Source: Cephalotus follicularis (taxonomy: Eukaryota > Streptophyta > Magnoliopsida > Oxalidales > Cephalotaceae). Taken from it: a DNA stretch of 64,000 nucleotides. Below, piece after piece: positions 11,360 through 22,864 of the stretch. Numbering within the stretch: position 1 is the first letter of the stretch; the number at the start of each line of letters is the position of its first letter. The position numbers and the translations under genes were made by a program. The notes beneath the pieces are model-generated. The model saw nothing but the letters and a program-made list of their open reading frames with translations, did not search any database and was not told where the DNA came from. The DNA is taken from contig BDDD01000048.1 of assembly GCA_001972305.1 (NCBI GenBank), positions 127,437-191,436 on the forward strand, in the 5' to 3' direction.

Positions 11360-12551
11360 GGGTGTCTTTGGTTAACACAGCAAACTAGTGATTTAGCCTA
11401 GGTACAACCTATCATGTCACACCTTGATACTCTCAAAAGGTTGATTGGTTAAAGGCTATCATTGGTTCAATCACATAGAAAGATATTTCATGATATAGAT
11501 GAAATAAAGCTACTAACAATAAATCATCAAAACAGATTTTATATATTAAAAATTCTTCTCATCAATGTTGTCACCACACTAACAAGAAAAAGTGTCTCAC
11601 AAACATGCAATTAAACTTCAAACCAAAACTGAAATATATATATATAACATGGGTATATATATATAGACATTTATATATAACTTGGGTTCATCTACATCTA
11701 GGGATTAGAGAAACTTAGCCGAGCATAGTGATAATGACAACAATTTTTTGCAGAGAATTCTCCATTAAAAACAAACTGCTACCGTCTAAATTCTTCTCCA
11801 CTGCCCTGCGTCTCCCTTCCTGCTACTGCTCTTGCTCTCGTGCGCGTCGTCTCTCCCTTTTTTTTGTGCGTTTATGCCAAATATATATATATACCATCAT
11901 CCAACAAACCTAAAGCCAACGTGGGTCCCTCTTGTTTTATTTCCGCATTTCCCATATGAAAACTGAATGTATTTGGCGCATGGATACTGGGAGTCGGAAT
12001 GCATGGGTTTGATGTGCATGACTTCATGGGCTGAGCTGAAGACGTATGGGTTGCATGCATGGACTTATGGCGTTGCTGATTGGTTCATGGGCTGATGGAT
12101 GATGGTGTGTGGGCTGATGTATGCGCACATGGGGTGAATGGATCACTCGTTGAATGGTTGGAACCAGTTGGAGTAGCTAGAGTTGACACGTGGAGCTTTG
12201 ATGATTCAACATTTGTTTTCTTATGAGATATCTCTTCATCGGAACTTCAGAATGAGTTAGTCCAAGAACTAAAAGTGCTCCAAAGAATTCTACGAACAAA
12301 ATGAGCCCAATATTCAACATCTTCTGAGCCTTAAATTTTGACTTCTCTCGCTTAAGTGGGTACACTCTTTAACCGATCTTTGACTTCAAACCACTTTAAC
12401 TCGAAAAGTAGCGTTTTAGATTCATTTTTTCTTATTCCGCAATAATCAACATAATACCTGAAAATCAAATAAACACAACCACAATAGTCTATTCCAAGCA
12501 TAAAAATACAATAATTAACTCATTAAAAAGAACACAATTTTATGCTTATCA
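11029..12551 (-). mobile_element. 5' LTR of the Athila element
   Basis: Partner of 2886-4398, ending on the plus strand with CTTATCA (minus strand TGATAAGC, the classical Athila start). It contains an expanded (TA)n tract near 11324-11355. It has no TCGA palindrome array. Confidence 0.9.
11324..11355. repeat. (TA)n microsatellite in Athila 5' LTR
   Basis: An uninterrupted run of about 16 TA units. The matching place in the 3' LTR (3180-3190) has only a few units plus extra sequence, so the tract expanded after insertion or a neighbouring segment was lost. Confidence 0.9.
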
Positions 12552-12676
12552 GACTCGCTCGACTTCCCATCATAGACAATAGTAGGCCAAGGAGTGGGGT
12601 TGAGCACGTACACGTTACTGTATCTGGAAAGTGACTAAATCACTTAAAAGAAACTTGAGCTCTAGTGCTCAGAAAC
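12552..12676 (-). mobile_element. X-family LTR, left copy, part 2
   Basis: It continues the X LTR after the inserted Athila and matches 26739-26867 closely (CATCATAGACAATAGTAGGCC, GGGGTTGAGCACGTAC). Similarity ends at AGAAAC (12676), where Athila-type integrase sequence begins. The right copy continues for another 600 bp, so this copy is truncated. Confidence 0.85.
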
Positions 12677-14200
12677 ATGCATGATCAAGGAGGCTCATAA
12701 AGAGGCTCATGCAAGTCCATGGCCTCTTTCGGCGGCGCAGCCGGAAGCTCTGAAAATTTCTTCAATCGTTGCCCATTTACTTTGAAAGCATCTTCAGTAC
12801 CTGGCTTACATATCTCAAAAACACCATGTGAGAAAACATTTTTAACAATATATGGACCATCCCAACGAGACCTAAATTTTCCAGGAAACAAATGTAAACG
12901 TGAATTATATAAAAGAACCTTGTCTCCTACTTCGAAACTTTTTTGCAAAATCCGCGCATCATGAAAAGCCTTGGTCTTTTCTTTGGAAATCTTTGCATTG
13001 TCATACGCGTCATTTCGAATTTCTTCTAATTCGGATAATTGAAGCGCACGATGACTACTCGCGATAGAACGATCAAAATTTAAACGCTTAATAGCCCAAT
13101 ATGCTCGATGTTCTAACTCCACCGGAAGATGACAAGCTTTACCATACACAAGACGGTAAGGAGATTGACCAAGGTCGGTCTTGAAAGCGGTTTGATAAGC
13201 CCATAAAGCATCCACAAGTCGAGTGGACCAATCCTTTCTATTGGGGTTAACTGTTTTTTCGAGAATTTGCTTGATTTGGCGATTGGATACCTTAACTTGC
13301 CCACTTGTTTGGGGATGATATGGTGTGGCGAGCTTGTGAGTGATCCCATATCTTTTCATCAGTGCTTCAAAAGAACGATTACAAAAATGAGTACCTCTAT
13401 CACTGATAATGGCACGTGGAGTGCCAAAACGAGAAAAGATATGTCCTTTGAGAAATTTAACAACTATGGAGTTGTCATTTGTTCGACAAGGAATCGCCTC
13501 AATCCACTTTGAAACATAATCAACAGCTAACAGAATGTATAAGTTCCCAAATGAATTGGGAAACGGACCCATAACATCAATACGCCATACATCAAAGATC
13601 TCGACCGTCAAAATCGGTGTCAAAGGCATCATATTTCGTTTCGTCACACGGCCTAAAGCTTGACACGAAGCACAAGCCTTGCAGTACTGAAATGCATCTT
13701 TAAAAATCGTCGGCCAATAAAAACCACATTGTAAGACCTTAGCCGCTGTCTTGGTCGGGCCGAAATGTCCACCACATGCTTGATCATGACAAAAAGATAA
13801 AATCGAACGATGCTCATGATCAGGAACACATCGTCGAAAAATCAAATCCGGACATGCTTTAAAAAGATAAGGATCATCCCAATAAAAAATGTTTAACTTG
13901 TGACAAAAACCTATGCCTTACTTGAGCAGACCATTCCGAGGGTACACTTCCCGTAACAAGATAATTCACTATATCCGCAAACCATGGTTCCCTCTCAACG
14001 CGCAGAATGTGCTCATCCGGAAAACTCTCATTAATCAGACCATGGACTTCGGGTGGATTATGAAGTCGGGATAAATGGTCGGCTACCAAATTCTCAGTTC
14101 CTTTCTTGTCTCGGATTTCCACGTCAAACTCTTGAAGAAGTAGAACCCACCGAATAAGACGTGCTTTTGCATCCTTTTTACTCATAAGATGCCGAATCGC
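12677..14200 (-). pseudogene. pol: Athila-like RNaseH-integrase fragment with Glu-to-Lys active site
   Basis: The open frame 12685-13845 holds integrase: an intact zinc region (H at CHDQACGGH, then CKACASC), Asp in [12 protein letters not shown] and Asp in [10 protein letters not shown]. The third catalytic residue reads [10 protein letters not shown], with Lys (AAG, plus-strand 13291-13293) where SGQVEVSNR is expected. The upstream frame 13874-14185 gives the RNaseH end ([28 protein letters not shown]). A frameshift near 13860 separates the two. The fragment is cut at 14200 inside RNaseH, where LTR sequence starts, and at 12676, directly after the stop. It is a second, distinct Athila copy. 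Confidence 0.88.
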
Positions 14201-15144
14201 AAATATTCAAGGATTTTTATTGATGGAATTGAAACAATAACAATCTAGGCTTTGTTCTTCCCTAAAACCTTAAAAGGTTTAGCTACTAAACATTGAATAA
14301 AAATTGAACAGAAGAAGAAGAAAAACTGGTAAAGAAACTATGGCTGCTACTGTTACTGCCGCCTTTGCGTTGCCACCACTCTACTCTGCCTTCTACTATA
14401 CGAAGTATATATATATGTATGCCCAGCCGACAAAAGAAACCTAATGTACTTAAAAACATAGTCTGATTATTTTAAGCGCATGGGTTGCTTAATTCATTGA
14501 TGGGTTGCATGAGAGGCATGAATTGGGCTGGACATGTTGATGTATGCTTGCATGGGCTTCGTGGCGCCTTGCTATTGGCGCATGGATTAAGAGCAGATGC
14601 ATTGCATGGCATGTTGGGCTGCATGGAGAGCTTTGCTGAAGACTCTGGCGCAAGGATTTGCTGACACGTGGTGTTGGGCTGCATGGAGAGCTTTGCTGAA
14701 GACTCTGGCGCATGGAGGCGTGATTTATGCATGTTGTTTGGCGTCAAAATTGTGAGTTTAGAATTGATGGCACAATGGTAATAAACAATGAAGGTATAAT
14801 TGTCACCTAAATTAGTTTTTTAACTGTATCTCTTCATCTGGACTCCGGAATGGGTCGGCCCAAGAACAAAAAGTGCTTCAAATAATTTTATGAACAAAAT
14901 GAGCCTAATATTCAATATCTTCTGAGCCTTAAATTTTGACTTCTCTCGCTTAAGTGGGTGTACTTTTGAACCGGTTTTTGACTTCAAACCACTTTAACTC
15001 GAAAAGTAGCGTTTTATCTCCATTTTCTCTTATTCCGCAATAATAGACATAATACCTGAAAATCAAATAAATACAACCACAGTAGTCTATTTCAAGCATA
15101 AAAAATAACAATTAACTCATTAAAAATCACATATTTTTATGCTA
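14201..15144 (-). mobile_element. Athila-like LTR fragment (start to R region)
   Basis: 14204-14330 is the reverse complement of 28550-28690 (TTCAAGGATTTT..., AAACCTTTAAGGTTTTTAG), a likely polyadenylation/R region. 14810-15144 resembles the LTR start segment of 12240-12551 and ends TTTTATGCTAAACA, that is minus-strand TGTTTAGCATAAAA. No purine tract lies beyond 15144, so this is the outer end of a 5' LTR or of a solo LTR. Its other end is fused into RNaseH at 14200. No TCGA array is present. Confidence 0.75.
14613..14715. repeat. 60-bp tandem duplication in LTR fragment
   Basis: GTTGGGCTGCATGGAGAGCT at 14613 recurs at 14673, exactly 60 bp on, and the first 43 bases of the unit are identical. 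The overlapping frames at 14472-14747 simply translate this duplication and are not genes. Confidence 0.9.
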
Positions 15145-15435
15145 AACATATAACATAACATACAAAAGGAGAAACACACACAAGCTCAAAACTCACCCGA
15201 AGCATTTTCGAAAATCGTTGTATTCTCTTTTCTGGCCAAAGAGTAAACTCTCGTTGGACCTCTTGGTCTGCTCGATAGTCTGCTACAACCAGCTCTGGTT
15301 GTACTGGTCTGGGGTGCTGTATAACTCGTTCAATGCGCTCCTGATGGCTGAGATGATTGGGTCATAAAACTTGTCGTGGTCTGCTTCTTCAGTGGTGCTG
15401 TCGCAAGCATCATCGCTTCACTAAGACATTGCCTC
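15145..15435. other. Unassigned stretch between LTR pieces
   Basis: It has no clear frame and no counterpart elsewhere in the window. It could be leftover X internal DNA or unrelated target DNA. The Tekay-like LTR similarity begins near 15436-15442. Confidence 0.5.
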
Positions 15436-15752
15436 TTTATGCAGAACATGCCTCAAAGCGTCGACGTTCACATGCAGGCGTCGGCGCTTATGTGTTTGAA
15501 TTTAAACGCGTGTTTCAACGGCTTAAGCGTCGACGCTCCAAATCCAGGCGTCTGCGCTTTATCCCCAAAATTGTGCCGTTTTCGATTTAATCGTGCTCTC
15601 TTAGCATTTCTTTAGCATTGTTCCCCAAATTGACATTACAAGGGTTTGGAAAACACCATCAAAGTGAGAAATCCATCTTTTATTAATTCCACAATAAAAA
15701 GTACACTTATTTTGTGAAATTACAACACATATAAAAAATCTCGGGCGTTACA
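15436..15752 (-). mobile_element. Truncated 3' LTR of the Tekay-like element
   Basis: Nearly identical to 25142-25458. It starts on the minus strand with TGTAACGCCCGAGATTTTTT directly after the purine tract at 15753-15767 (GAAGGAGGGGCGGA). About 2.2 kb of the LTR is missing at 15436. Confidence 0.9.
15458..15557. repeat. TCGA palindrome array 1 (G type, Tekay 3' LTR)
   Basis: Sites start at 15458, 15478, 15527 and 15548 (GCGTCGACGT, GCGTCGGCGC, GCGTCGACGC, GCGTCTGCGC). Spacings are 20, 49 and 21 bp. Confidence 0.85.
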
Positions 15753-15767
15753 TCCGCCCCTCCTTCA
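15753..15767 (-). other. Polypurine tract of the Tekay-like element
   Basis: Minus-strand GAAGGAGGGGCGGA abuts the 3' LTR and follows the sequence GAGGACGAAATTC, common just after the stop codon in Tekay elements. It is the same as at 62608-62622. Confidence 0.85.
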
Positions 15768-15775
15768 AAGAATTT

Positions 15776-16982
15776 CGTCCTCGAAATTCAAAACAAGACT
15801 AGAACAAGTGCGGGTAGCATTCTCGGATATCCTCCTCACGCTCCCAAGTTGCTTCATCCGGTCGGTCGAACTGCCATTGAACCTTGACCATGGAGATGGC
15901 TCGGTTCCTCAAAATCTATGTCTTCCAATCTAGAATCCGTACAGGCAACTCTTCACAAGATAGGTCATCTTGTACCAGAATAGTGTCATAATCCAGGACA
16001 TGTGACAGGTCCGTGATTTATCTCCTCAACATAGATACATGGAAGACGTCGTGCACGTTTGACAGTGCAGGAGGTAAGGCAAGCTGGTAGGCTACTTCCC
16101 CAACTCTCTCCAAAATCTCAAAAGGACCAATGTAGCGTGGAGCTAATTTGCCCTTTTTGCCAAACCTTCGCACGCCCTTCCATGGTGAAACCTTTAAAAA
16201 CACATGATTGCCCACACTGAATGGTCAAAGGCCTCCTCTTGACACTGTCCGCATAACTCTTCTGCCGGCTCTGAGCAGCAAGCAGCTTCTTTTTGATCGT
16301 CCTGCCGATACTGGAGTGATAGCTGTTATTATAAGAGAACTCTATCAAATAATGTGATCCTCCCAGGTACCAGCAAAATCAATAATGCAAGCCCGTAGCA
16401 TATCCTCCAAGGTCTGGATGGTACGCTCAGACTTCCCATCGACCTGAGGGTGGAAGGCAGTACTCAGGTTTAGCTTTGTATCGAAAGCTGTCTGAAATCT
16501 CATCCAGATGTTGGAAGTGAAGTTGGCATCTCTATCACATACGATGCTGACTGGAACACCGTGTAACCTCACTATCTCCTTCACATACAAATGAGCTAGC
16601 TTGCTCGCAGAATCAGTAACGTGTGTAGGCAGAAAGTGCGCTGATTTGGTGAGTCTATCCACGATAACCCACATGGCGTTGTGACGGTTCTGAGTCAGAG
16701 GAAAACCCGAAACGAAATCCATCGTAACATGTTCCCACTTCCACTTTGGAATTGGCAAAGGTTGTAGCAAACCTGCCGCTCTCTGGTGCTCGACCTAGAC
16801 GGTCTGGCAAGTCAAATGCCTTGCCACATACTCGGCGATCTCTCGTTTCATTCCAGGCCACCAGTAAGTCTTCTTCATATCTTGATACATTTTAGTGCTA
16901 CCAGGGTGGATACTGTACAGAGATTTATGAGCCCCGCGAAGTAACTCATTCTTCAACCCTAGTTCATTCGGAAGACACACAC
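15776..16982 (-). pseudogene. pol: Tekay-like integrase and chromodomain (broken)
   Basis: 16795-16980 has the zinc region ([27 protein letters not shown]) followed by a stop. 16345-16770 has the integrase core with Asp in TMDFVSGFPLT, Asp in IVCDRDANFTS and Glu in VDGKSERTIQTLEDML. A frameshift falls near 16347. Relative to 61950-62080, about 130 bp are deleted after NNSYHSSIG (the APFEALYGRKC segment is lost). 16018-16215 gives [19 protein letters not shown] and [11 protein letters not shown]; the chromodomain (VKVQWQF.RPDEATWEREEDI) is readable to about 15800 with one stop. The chromodomain is known to steer integration toward particular chromatin. Confidence 0.88.
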
Positions 16983-18133
16983 TATCACGCCCCCGTTTTC
17001 CAAATTAAGACAACATATAAAGTGGTAAGGCAATCAACATAAATAATTCAGCTCATGCAAATTACCAATGAACAAATTTCTCGATAGCGGAAGCATATAA
17101 CATAAATGAGCCGAATTTAAAATACGCATCACGCATCCCATAGTACGTGATGCCATCAAGTTTATAATAAAATCCAACATAGTGTCAGTCGCCCATAAAC
17201 GGAGCGTGAAATAATACAGTACGAGATAATAACAAAATATCCTTTGTTACAATAATCCAAAATACATAATCATTGTTCAATTACTCAAATCATAAAATAA
17301 GAGAAGTAACTAAGTCTTCTCTTTAAGCCTCCAAGCATGCTCCATATCGTATCCACTCCGTCAATCTGTTACAGTAGGGGTTAGCCTTTGTCCTCACTCG
17401 GCTAAGTAGAAAAGTTTATGAATACAGTTTAAGGTCAAGGTAATGCGTATCATGAATGAATGCATAGTGATGCAGCATGATATGTAATTTTCACAATAAA
17501 TATATCTCCGTATATACATATACAAACATATGCATGTTCACCGTACAAGAATAACTCCGTAAGTTGTATCAACACAAGCAATAAGTATGTCCCAAAAGGA
17601 ACCCGACAAACAAGTTGTTCTAACCATCGCCACCTCCTGGCCCCAACGTCAAGTGCTCTTACCCCATCCCGTTTGCGAACGGTTTGGAGCAAGTCCTCCG
17701 TATGTTGTTTAGCACGAAGGCTAACCCAACAGTCTCCGTATTGCACAGCACAATTCAAGCAATAAAGTATAATCACTTGATCAAATATAGTTGTTTAAAA
17801 TATATTACTCCGTTCACAAGTTGAAATAAGTTATAAAACTTAAAACAATACATTTGGATTGCGTAGTCAATCCTTTAAAACAGTTCTCCGTATTTGGGGA
17901 TACTTCCCCAGCCATTTCAAAAATATATAAAATCATATATTTGACAAATATATATTTTTGTACAATAATGATTAAAATAATCATGCAAGCTTTTCAAAAT
18001 GGTTAACACATTTATAAATCAACCATAATGCAATTCACAGTAATAATGCAAACATATGCTCAGAATGCACCTAGGGTTGTTGGTAATTAACCTAGGCTTA
18101 TCTCCTTCTCTAAAAGTCCCATTTCTGTTATAA

Positions 18134-18348
18134 CAGTCGGCTGTTTTTCCATAACAGTCGGCTGGACCTTGAGTCAGTCGACTGCTCTTCCCAGGCAGTC
18201 GACTTGTTCATCACGAGTACCAGGCAGTCGACTGCCTTCCTTCGACACTCGACTACTCTGGGTAACATTGCATGCGTAGTCGACTAGTATTACATGCCAG
18301 TCGACTGAAAGTTTGAGTAGTCGACTGCTTCGATTGAGCAGTCGGCTG
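18134..18348. repeat. TCGA palindrome array 2 (CAG type, solo LTR)
   Basis: Ten 10-bp sites start at 18134, 18155, 18175, 18196, 18225, 18246, 18277, 18298, 18318 and 18339. Spacings are 21, 20, 21, 29, 21, 31, 21, 20, 21. The consensus is CAGTCGACTG, with CAGTCGGCTG at both ends and TAGTCGACTA inside. The spacers show no common sequence. Confidence 0.92.
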
Positions 18349-19179
18349 TTCTGGGCTGGACAGTGACAATAACTCACTGTTAATTCATCCAATCAAGCAA
18401 TTGAACTTATTCACATGTATTCAAACCTCAGAATATCATCCATAATCATACAGTGGTCTAAAACACAACTTAATTCATGCATGATTCACTATTTTTATCA
18501 TAATTCAAATGACACCCAAATATGGCATTGCATTAAAACAATTCCAATTCTCCATTCAAAATTCAGTAAGCATGCTAGGTTATCTATCAACAATAACCAC
18601 AACAACCATACTGTAATCCACAGCCAAAAACAATTGTGCCATTCCTTTATAACACCATTACTTTTAAACTTAAAAAGCATGCATAAACTCCTCTACACTA
18701 CCCCTACCTTTGATTTCAAGTTAGAAATCGAAAGTCCACCTCTTTGTGTCTCCTTTCCAGAATCCTTGAGCTTCACAGTAGCTCCAAGAACCGTCCAGTA
18801 GCTTCAATCCAAGCTCCAAGCTTTAACAATGGAGGACCTCTCACTTCCTCACTATTTCTCTTTTAATTTCTCACTGTTTTCACTCTCAAACTCTCTGGTC
18901 CTCTCTTAACATATTATAAGGTGAGAGAGACGAAGGCAGGAAGCATTTTATGCAGTCTTCTCTCCTTCAATCTCTTTGCATGGCATAAAAGCCCATTCCT
19001 CTCACAATCCCTTGCATGCACACACACTTGTCATTTTTTATCTTTCTCTCTGTTCTTGCGGGTTCTGGCGTGGTGGTGCATGCTCAACACGTCTCATCTA
19101 TCATCATATGGCGCCTGCAAAATTCCCTATCAGTTGTAACATGTGCTTTCGTCACATGCAGATAAAACAGGGCATGATC

Positions 19180-19331
19180 CAGTCGGCTGCCTTCCCCTGG
19201 CAGTCGGCTGCTTCGCCTGGCAGTCTGTTGCCAAGTTTCACGACAGTTGGCCAGTCGACTGGTTCCTCACGCCAGTCGACTGCGTCCCCCTTTAGTCCAA
19301 CAGTCGGCTGGTATATCTCACCAGTCGGCTG
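19180..19331. repeat. TCGA palindrome array 3 (CAG type, solo LTR)
   Basis: Sites start at 19180, 19201, 19221, 19252, 19273, 19301 and 19322. Spacings are 21, 20, 31, 21, 28, 21. Four are CAGTCGGCTG, two CAGTCGACTG, and one is the weak CAGTCTGTTG. Confidence 0.9.
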
Positions 19332-19500
19332 TCCAGGCCAAAATCTCCACAATTATACTTAGAATCACACTTCTAAATGCTCTAAGTTAACTTGATATCA
19401 AGATATCAACCAGGAAATTTGCCTTTTATTAATTCAAGGTAAAGATTACATCGAGGATTACAATAATACATGAAATTGAATTTCCGAGCATTACACACAC

Positions 19501-21099
19501 GTCCCTGAAATCTCATAATACCATCAGCATGCACTCAAAAATCGGAGTCCGAGTCTAGGTTCTCCCGAATTCGTTGCAACTCCGGATCGTGTGGTTGTGC
19601 ATCCCTAATGTGATCCAGTAACACAGGCTATACTCGCATGTCGGCCACAAAGATTCCCGGTGACTGATTGAATGGAGACCACTCTTGGAAGTCTTCTAAC
19701 ATCTTCCATTGCGACACCATAGCACTGGCAACCATAGCCTTGCGGCTCAAGGCATCAGCGACTACATTCGCTTTCCCCGGGTGGTACTGAACACTGCAAT
19801 CATAATCGTTAGAGAATTCTACCCACCTGCGCTGTCTCATGTTCAATGTGTCCTGACAAAACAGGTACCTCAAACTCTTATGATCGGTAAAGATCTCAAA
19901 CTGCGCCCCATAAAGATAGTGTTTCCACTTCTGAAGGGCGAAGATAATAGCTGCAAGTTCAAGGTCATGAGTCGGGTAGTTTTCTTCATACGACTTCAGC
20001 TTCCTCGAGGCATATGCGATCACTCTGCCTCGCTGCATCAATACGCAGCCCAAACCCTTACCCGATGTATCACTGTAGATTGTAAAGCCCTCATTACCAT
20101 GAGGTAATGCCAAGAGAGGAACAGAAACTAACCGATCCTTCAGTTCACGGAAAATAGCTTCACAGTCCTCGTCCCAGACAAAAGGGGTCTTTTTCTGGGT
20201 CAGTCTAGTCAAGGGCTCGGCTATCCTTGAAAAGTTCTGGATGAACCTTCTGTAATACACCGCCAATCCAAGGAAACTGCGCAACTCCGTCACGTTCTTC
20301 GGTTGTGGCAAGTCTCGTAAAACTTTAGTCTTTGACGGATCTACCGTCAAGCCTTCCCCAGATACGATGTGACCGAGAAAGATCACATGATCAAGCCAGA
20401 ACTCACACTTGCCAAACTTGGCGTACAACCGATGTTCTCTGAGAACTTGCAATACTAGCCTCAGATTATGAGCGTGCTCCTCCTCACTCCTCGAATATAC
20501 CAGTATGTCATCGATAAATACCACAACAAACTGGTCCAGGTATGGTCAGAATACATCATTCATCAATGACATAAAAGCTGCCGGTGCATTGGTAACGCCA
20601 AACGGCATCACCAGGAACTCGTAATGACCATACCGTGTCCGGAAGTCAGTCTTCTCAATGTCTCCTTCCCTTACTCTCAGTTGGTGATAACCCGACCTCA
20701 AGTCGAGCTTGGAAAACACCCTTGATCCTTGCAACTGGTGAAACAACTCCTCAATGTGTGGTAAAGGATACTTGTTCTTGATAGTTGCCTTGTTCAACAT
20801 TCTGTAGTCGATGCAGAGTCTCATCGACCCATCCTTCTTCTTGACAAACAGTACAGGCGCACCCCACGGAGAAAAACTAGGTCGAATGAAACCCTTATCG
20901 ATTAGATTTTGTAACTGCAATTTCAGTTCCCTCAATTCTTCAGGGGCCATTCTATATGGTGCTTTAGAAATAGGAGTTGTACCTGGTATAAGATCGATAA
21001 CAAACTCCATATTTCTCTTCAGTGGCAAAGATCCCAAGTCATCAGGAAATACATCTGGAAATTCGCACACAACTGGAATTTCCTCCAAGCTCAAGCCTT
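19501..21099 (-). pseudogene. pol: Tekay-like reverse transcriptase and RNaseH (stop-interrupted)
   Basis: 20546-21094 holds the N-terminal [64 protein letters not shown] and [17 protein letters not shown] at about 20546 (expected Arg, CGA to TGA) interrupts it. 19628-20524 continues with [15 protein letters not shown] (YxDD box), [26 protein letters not shown], then RNaseH ([34 protein letters not shown]). A TAG near 19628 (expected Gln, CAG to TAG) precedes the integrase linker that is cut by the solo LTR. The stops look like C-to-T decay. Confidence 0.92.
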
Positions 21100-21100
21100 T

Positions 21101-21526
21101 CTATTTCCTTCGATCAATCACATAGGCCAGATATCCCTCGCATCCCTTCTCTAGGTATCTCGATGCTCGAATAAAGGATATGATCGGTGTCGAGAACCCT
21201 TTGTCTCCCTTGAACTGAAAAGTCATTCTATCGGGCAGACAAAAATCCACAGTTTTATTGTAACAATCCATACGAGCACGGTGTGCTGATAGCCAATCCA
21301 TCCCCAATATAACATCGAAGTCATGGATAGGCAGCAGTATCAAATCTGCATACAAGGAAACGCCTACCATAGACATCTCACAGCCTCTATATACCGAGTC
21401 AGCGTATATAGAAGTCCCGGTCGGTGTACTCACCTCAAGTATGTATGACATGCAGTCAGGAGTGACATCTAAGCAAGATGCAAAACGTGCAGATATAAAA
21501 GAATGTGATGCTCCAGAATCCATCAA
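21101..21526 (-). pseudogene. pol: Tekay-like aspartic protease
   Basis: MDSGASHSFIS is the D-S-G-A active-site motif, preceded by SVLMD-like sequence. DFDVILGMDWLSAHRA is the conserved second half, and FQFKGDKGF and GCEGYLAYVID lead toward RT. A single TAG at 21101-21103 separates it from the RT frame starting [14 protein letters not shown]. The plus-strand copy at 55644-56121 is open across this point. Confidence 0.9.
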
Positions 21527-21592
21527 TACACTAGCAGAAAAACCATATATGTACAGAGTACCTCCAACAACAGAAGTCGACTCTGGAACCTC

Positions 21593-22756
21593 TCAGTGAG
21601 CAAGTACAAAAACTCTACCTTTTGCGATGCCCTTGCCGGTGTCCTTCCTCTGTGACGGTCCTGCCGCCGTACCACTACTACTCCTCGACCCAGTAGGCGC
21701 TGTAGCAGAACTCTTCGGACAGTCCTTAACTGAGTGACCAGGTGCCCGGACCTCAGGCACCAACCATTGAAACTCGAGCAATCTTTCTATTGGTGGCCTG
21801 TACGACCACAATAATAGCAACCTCCGGATCTAGCATTACTCCCCTGGCTTGGAGTACCCAGTGAAGCTTTCTGCATGGACTTGTTCTTAGACGACTTCGT
21901 CGGAGAACCACCATCTTGACATTTCGATGATGCCGGTGGGGACTGTGTAGGACTCTGTTTACTCTGCTGTGCCTGAGCTCTCTCAGCCCGGTCTTCGCTT
22001 GATATTGTCTCCAATAGTCTTGCTTTCTGAGCAACCTCCACAAAAGTCCCCAGTTCCATAGCTCTAATTCTTCATCGAAGATCCGGTCGTCGATCTCCGA
22101 ATCTTCTTCTCTTCATCAGCTACCAGATAAGGTGAATCTCTGGCTAGCTCCATAAACCTTACTTGATATTCAGCCACAATCATCTCTCCCTGTCGCAACT
22201 CCAAGAGCTCCGTTTCTCGTCGCTCTTGCTCAATACACGGAACATAAGTCTCCAAGAACTCCGTCTGGAATCTGTCCCAAGTGCTGTCCAGTCTCTGTGA
22301 TTCCCATTTTGCCTTGACCATCTCCCACCAATGAGTGGCCTCACCCCATAGGCGGTACACAGTAAACTTCAACTTCTGAGTGTCGGTACAATCCATTACT
22401 TCAAAGATTTTCTCCAAGACTTGCAGCCATCTCTCAGCAATAGTAGCATCCAGTTCCCCCCGAAAACTGGGTGGATTCAGCCTCATTAACTTTTCAATGT
22501 CTCTCCCAAACTGGTTACCATCCTCCCCCGGGCAATGGTCGGGAGCCCTATGTTGAGGTTGAGCCTGCGCGTAGTACTGGCGCATCTCCTCCGCATTTGC
22601 CCTATTAAAGGCCATCTGTTGTTGAAAATAGTCCGTAATTCGGGCCATCGGATCCCTGTGATCTTGGGGAACATTAATTCCTTGCGGAACGTTCGCTTCC
22701 TCGGGGGCATTAGCTCCAACAACTGTAGCCCTAGAACGTGTTCTCCTTCGGTCCAT
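21593..22756 (-). pseudogene. gag: Tekay-like gag with tandem CCHC knuckles (frameshifted)
   Basis: The start ATG at 22756 gives MDRRRTRSRATVVGAN. The capsid-like core follows (FRGELDATIAERWLQVLEKIF, EATHWWEMVKAKWES, FLETYVP, LRQGEMIVAEYQVRFMELAR). A small deletion near 22090 shifts the frame. 21787-22059 reads LGTFVEVAQKARLLETISS and the knuckle CYYCGRTGH; a further shift leads to the second knuckle end GHSVKDC in 21593-21820. Intact relatives carry two knuckles in a row, as at 55272-55514. Confidence 0.9.
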
Positions 22757-22852
22757 TGGTTCCTATAAGAAGGATGACGGTTAGTCACGACTTTAGGAAA
22801 ACAATTCATTAATTGCCGAGAAAAGTATCCTAGCTAAGCATATATGGAATAT

Positions 22853-22864
22853 GCTCTGATACGA
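22853..22864 (-). other. Primer binding site, tRNA-Met type
   Basis: Minus-strand TCGTATCAGAGC lies 4 bp from the LTR end. The canonical initiator-Met site begins TGGTATCAGAGC, so there is one mismatch. The plus-strand sister at 54303-54314 is perfect. Confidence 0.85.

Larger units (their letters stand above)
2886..12551 (-). mobile_element. Athila-like Ty3/gypsy retrotransposon, near full length
   Basis: A 9.7-kb element: two LTRs of about 1.51 and 1.52 kb, tRNA-Asp-type primer site, gag, protease, RT, RNaseH, integrase, long 3' noncoding region and purine tract. Flanks are AACTC (2881-2885) and GACTC (12552-12556), a 5-bp duplication with one difference. The X copy at 26735-26755 shows the uninterrupted target. 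Gag, RT and the gag-protease part carry stops, so the copy is defective, but RNaseH-integrase is open. Confidence 0.92.
16983..19495 (-). mobile_element. Solo LTR of Tekay-like family, TSD CACAC
   Basis: It begins on the plus strand TATCACGCCCCCGTTTTCC, matching the LTR end TGTCACGCCCCCGTTTCGG at 22869, and ends ...GAGCATTACA (minus-strand TGTAATGC). A perfect 5-bp duplication flanks it: CACAC at 16978-16982 and 19496-19500. The pol frame continues on both sides, so it landed in the resident Tekay-like element in the same orientation. No internal region remains, which points to LTR-LTR recombination. It differs from the host's LTRs by carrying CAG-type instead of G-type palindromes. Short frames inside (17450-17776, 18415-18801, 18976-19362) are LTR noise. 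Confidence 0.93.

Noticed and set aside
15458-15557. Ordinary 21-bp satellite
   Set aside because: Spacers between palindromes do not resemble each other and 28-33-bp gaps recur, so simple unit duplication does not explain the pattern. A very old satellite is still possible.
18415-18801. 128-codon frame in solo LTR
   Set aside because: Not open in homologous LTRs (24400-24800, 57600-58300); base composition only.
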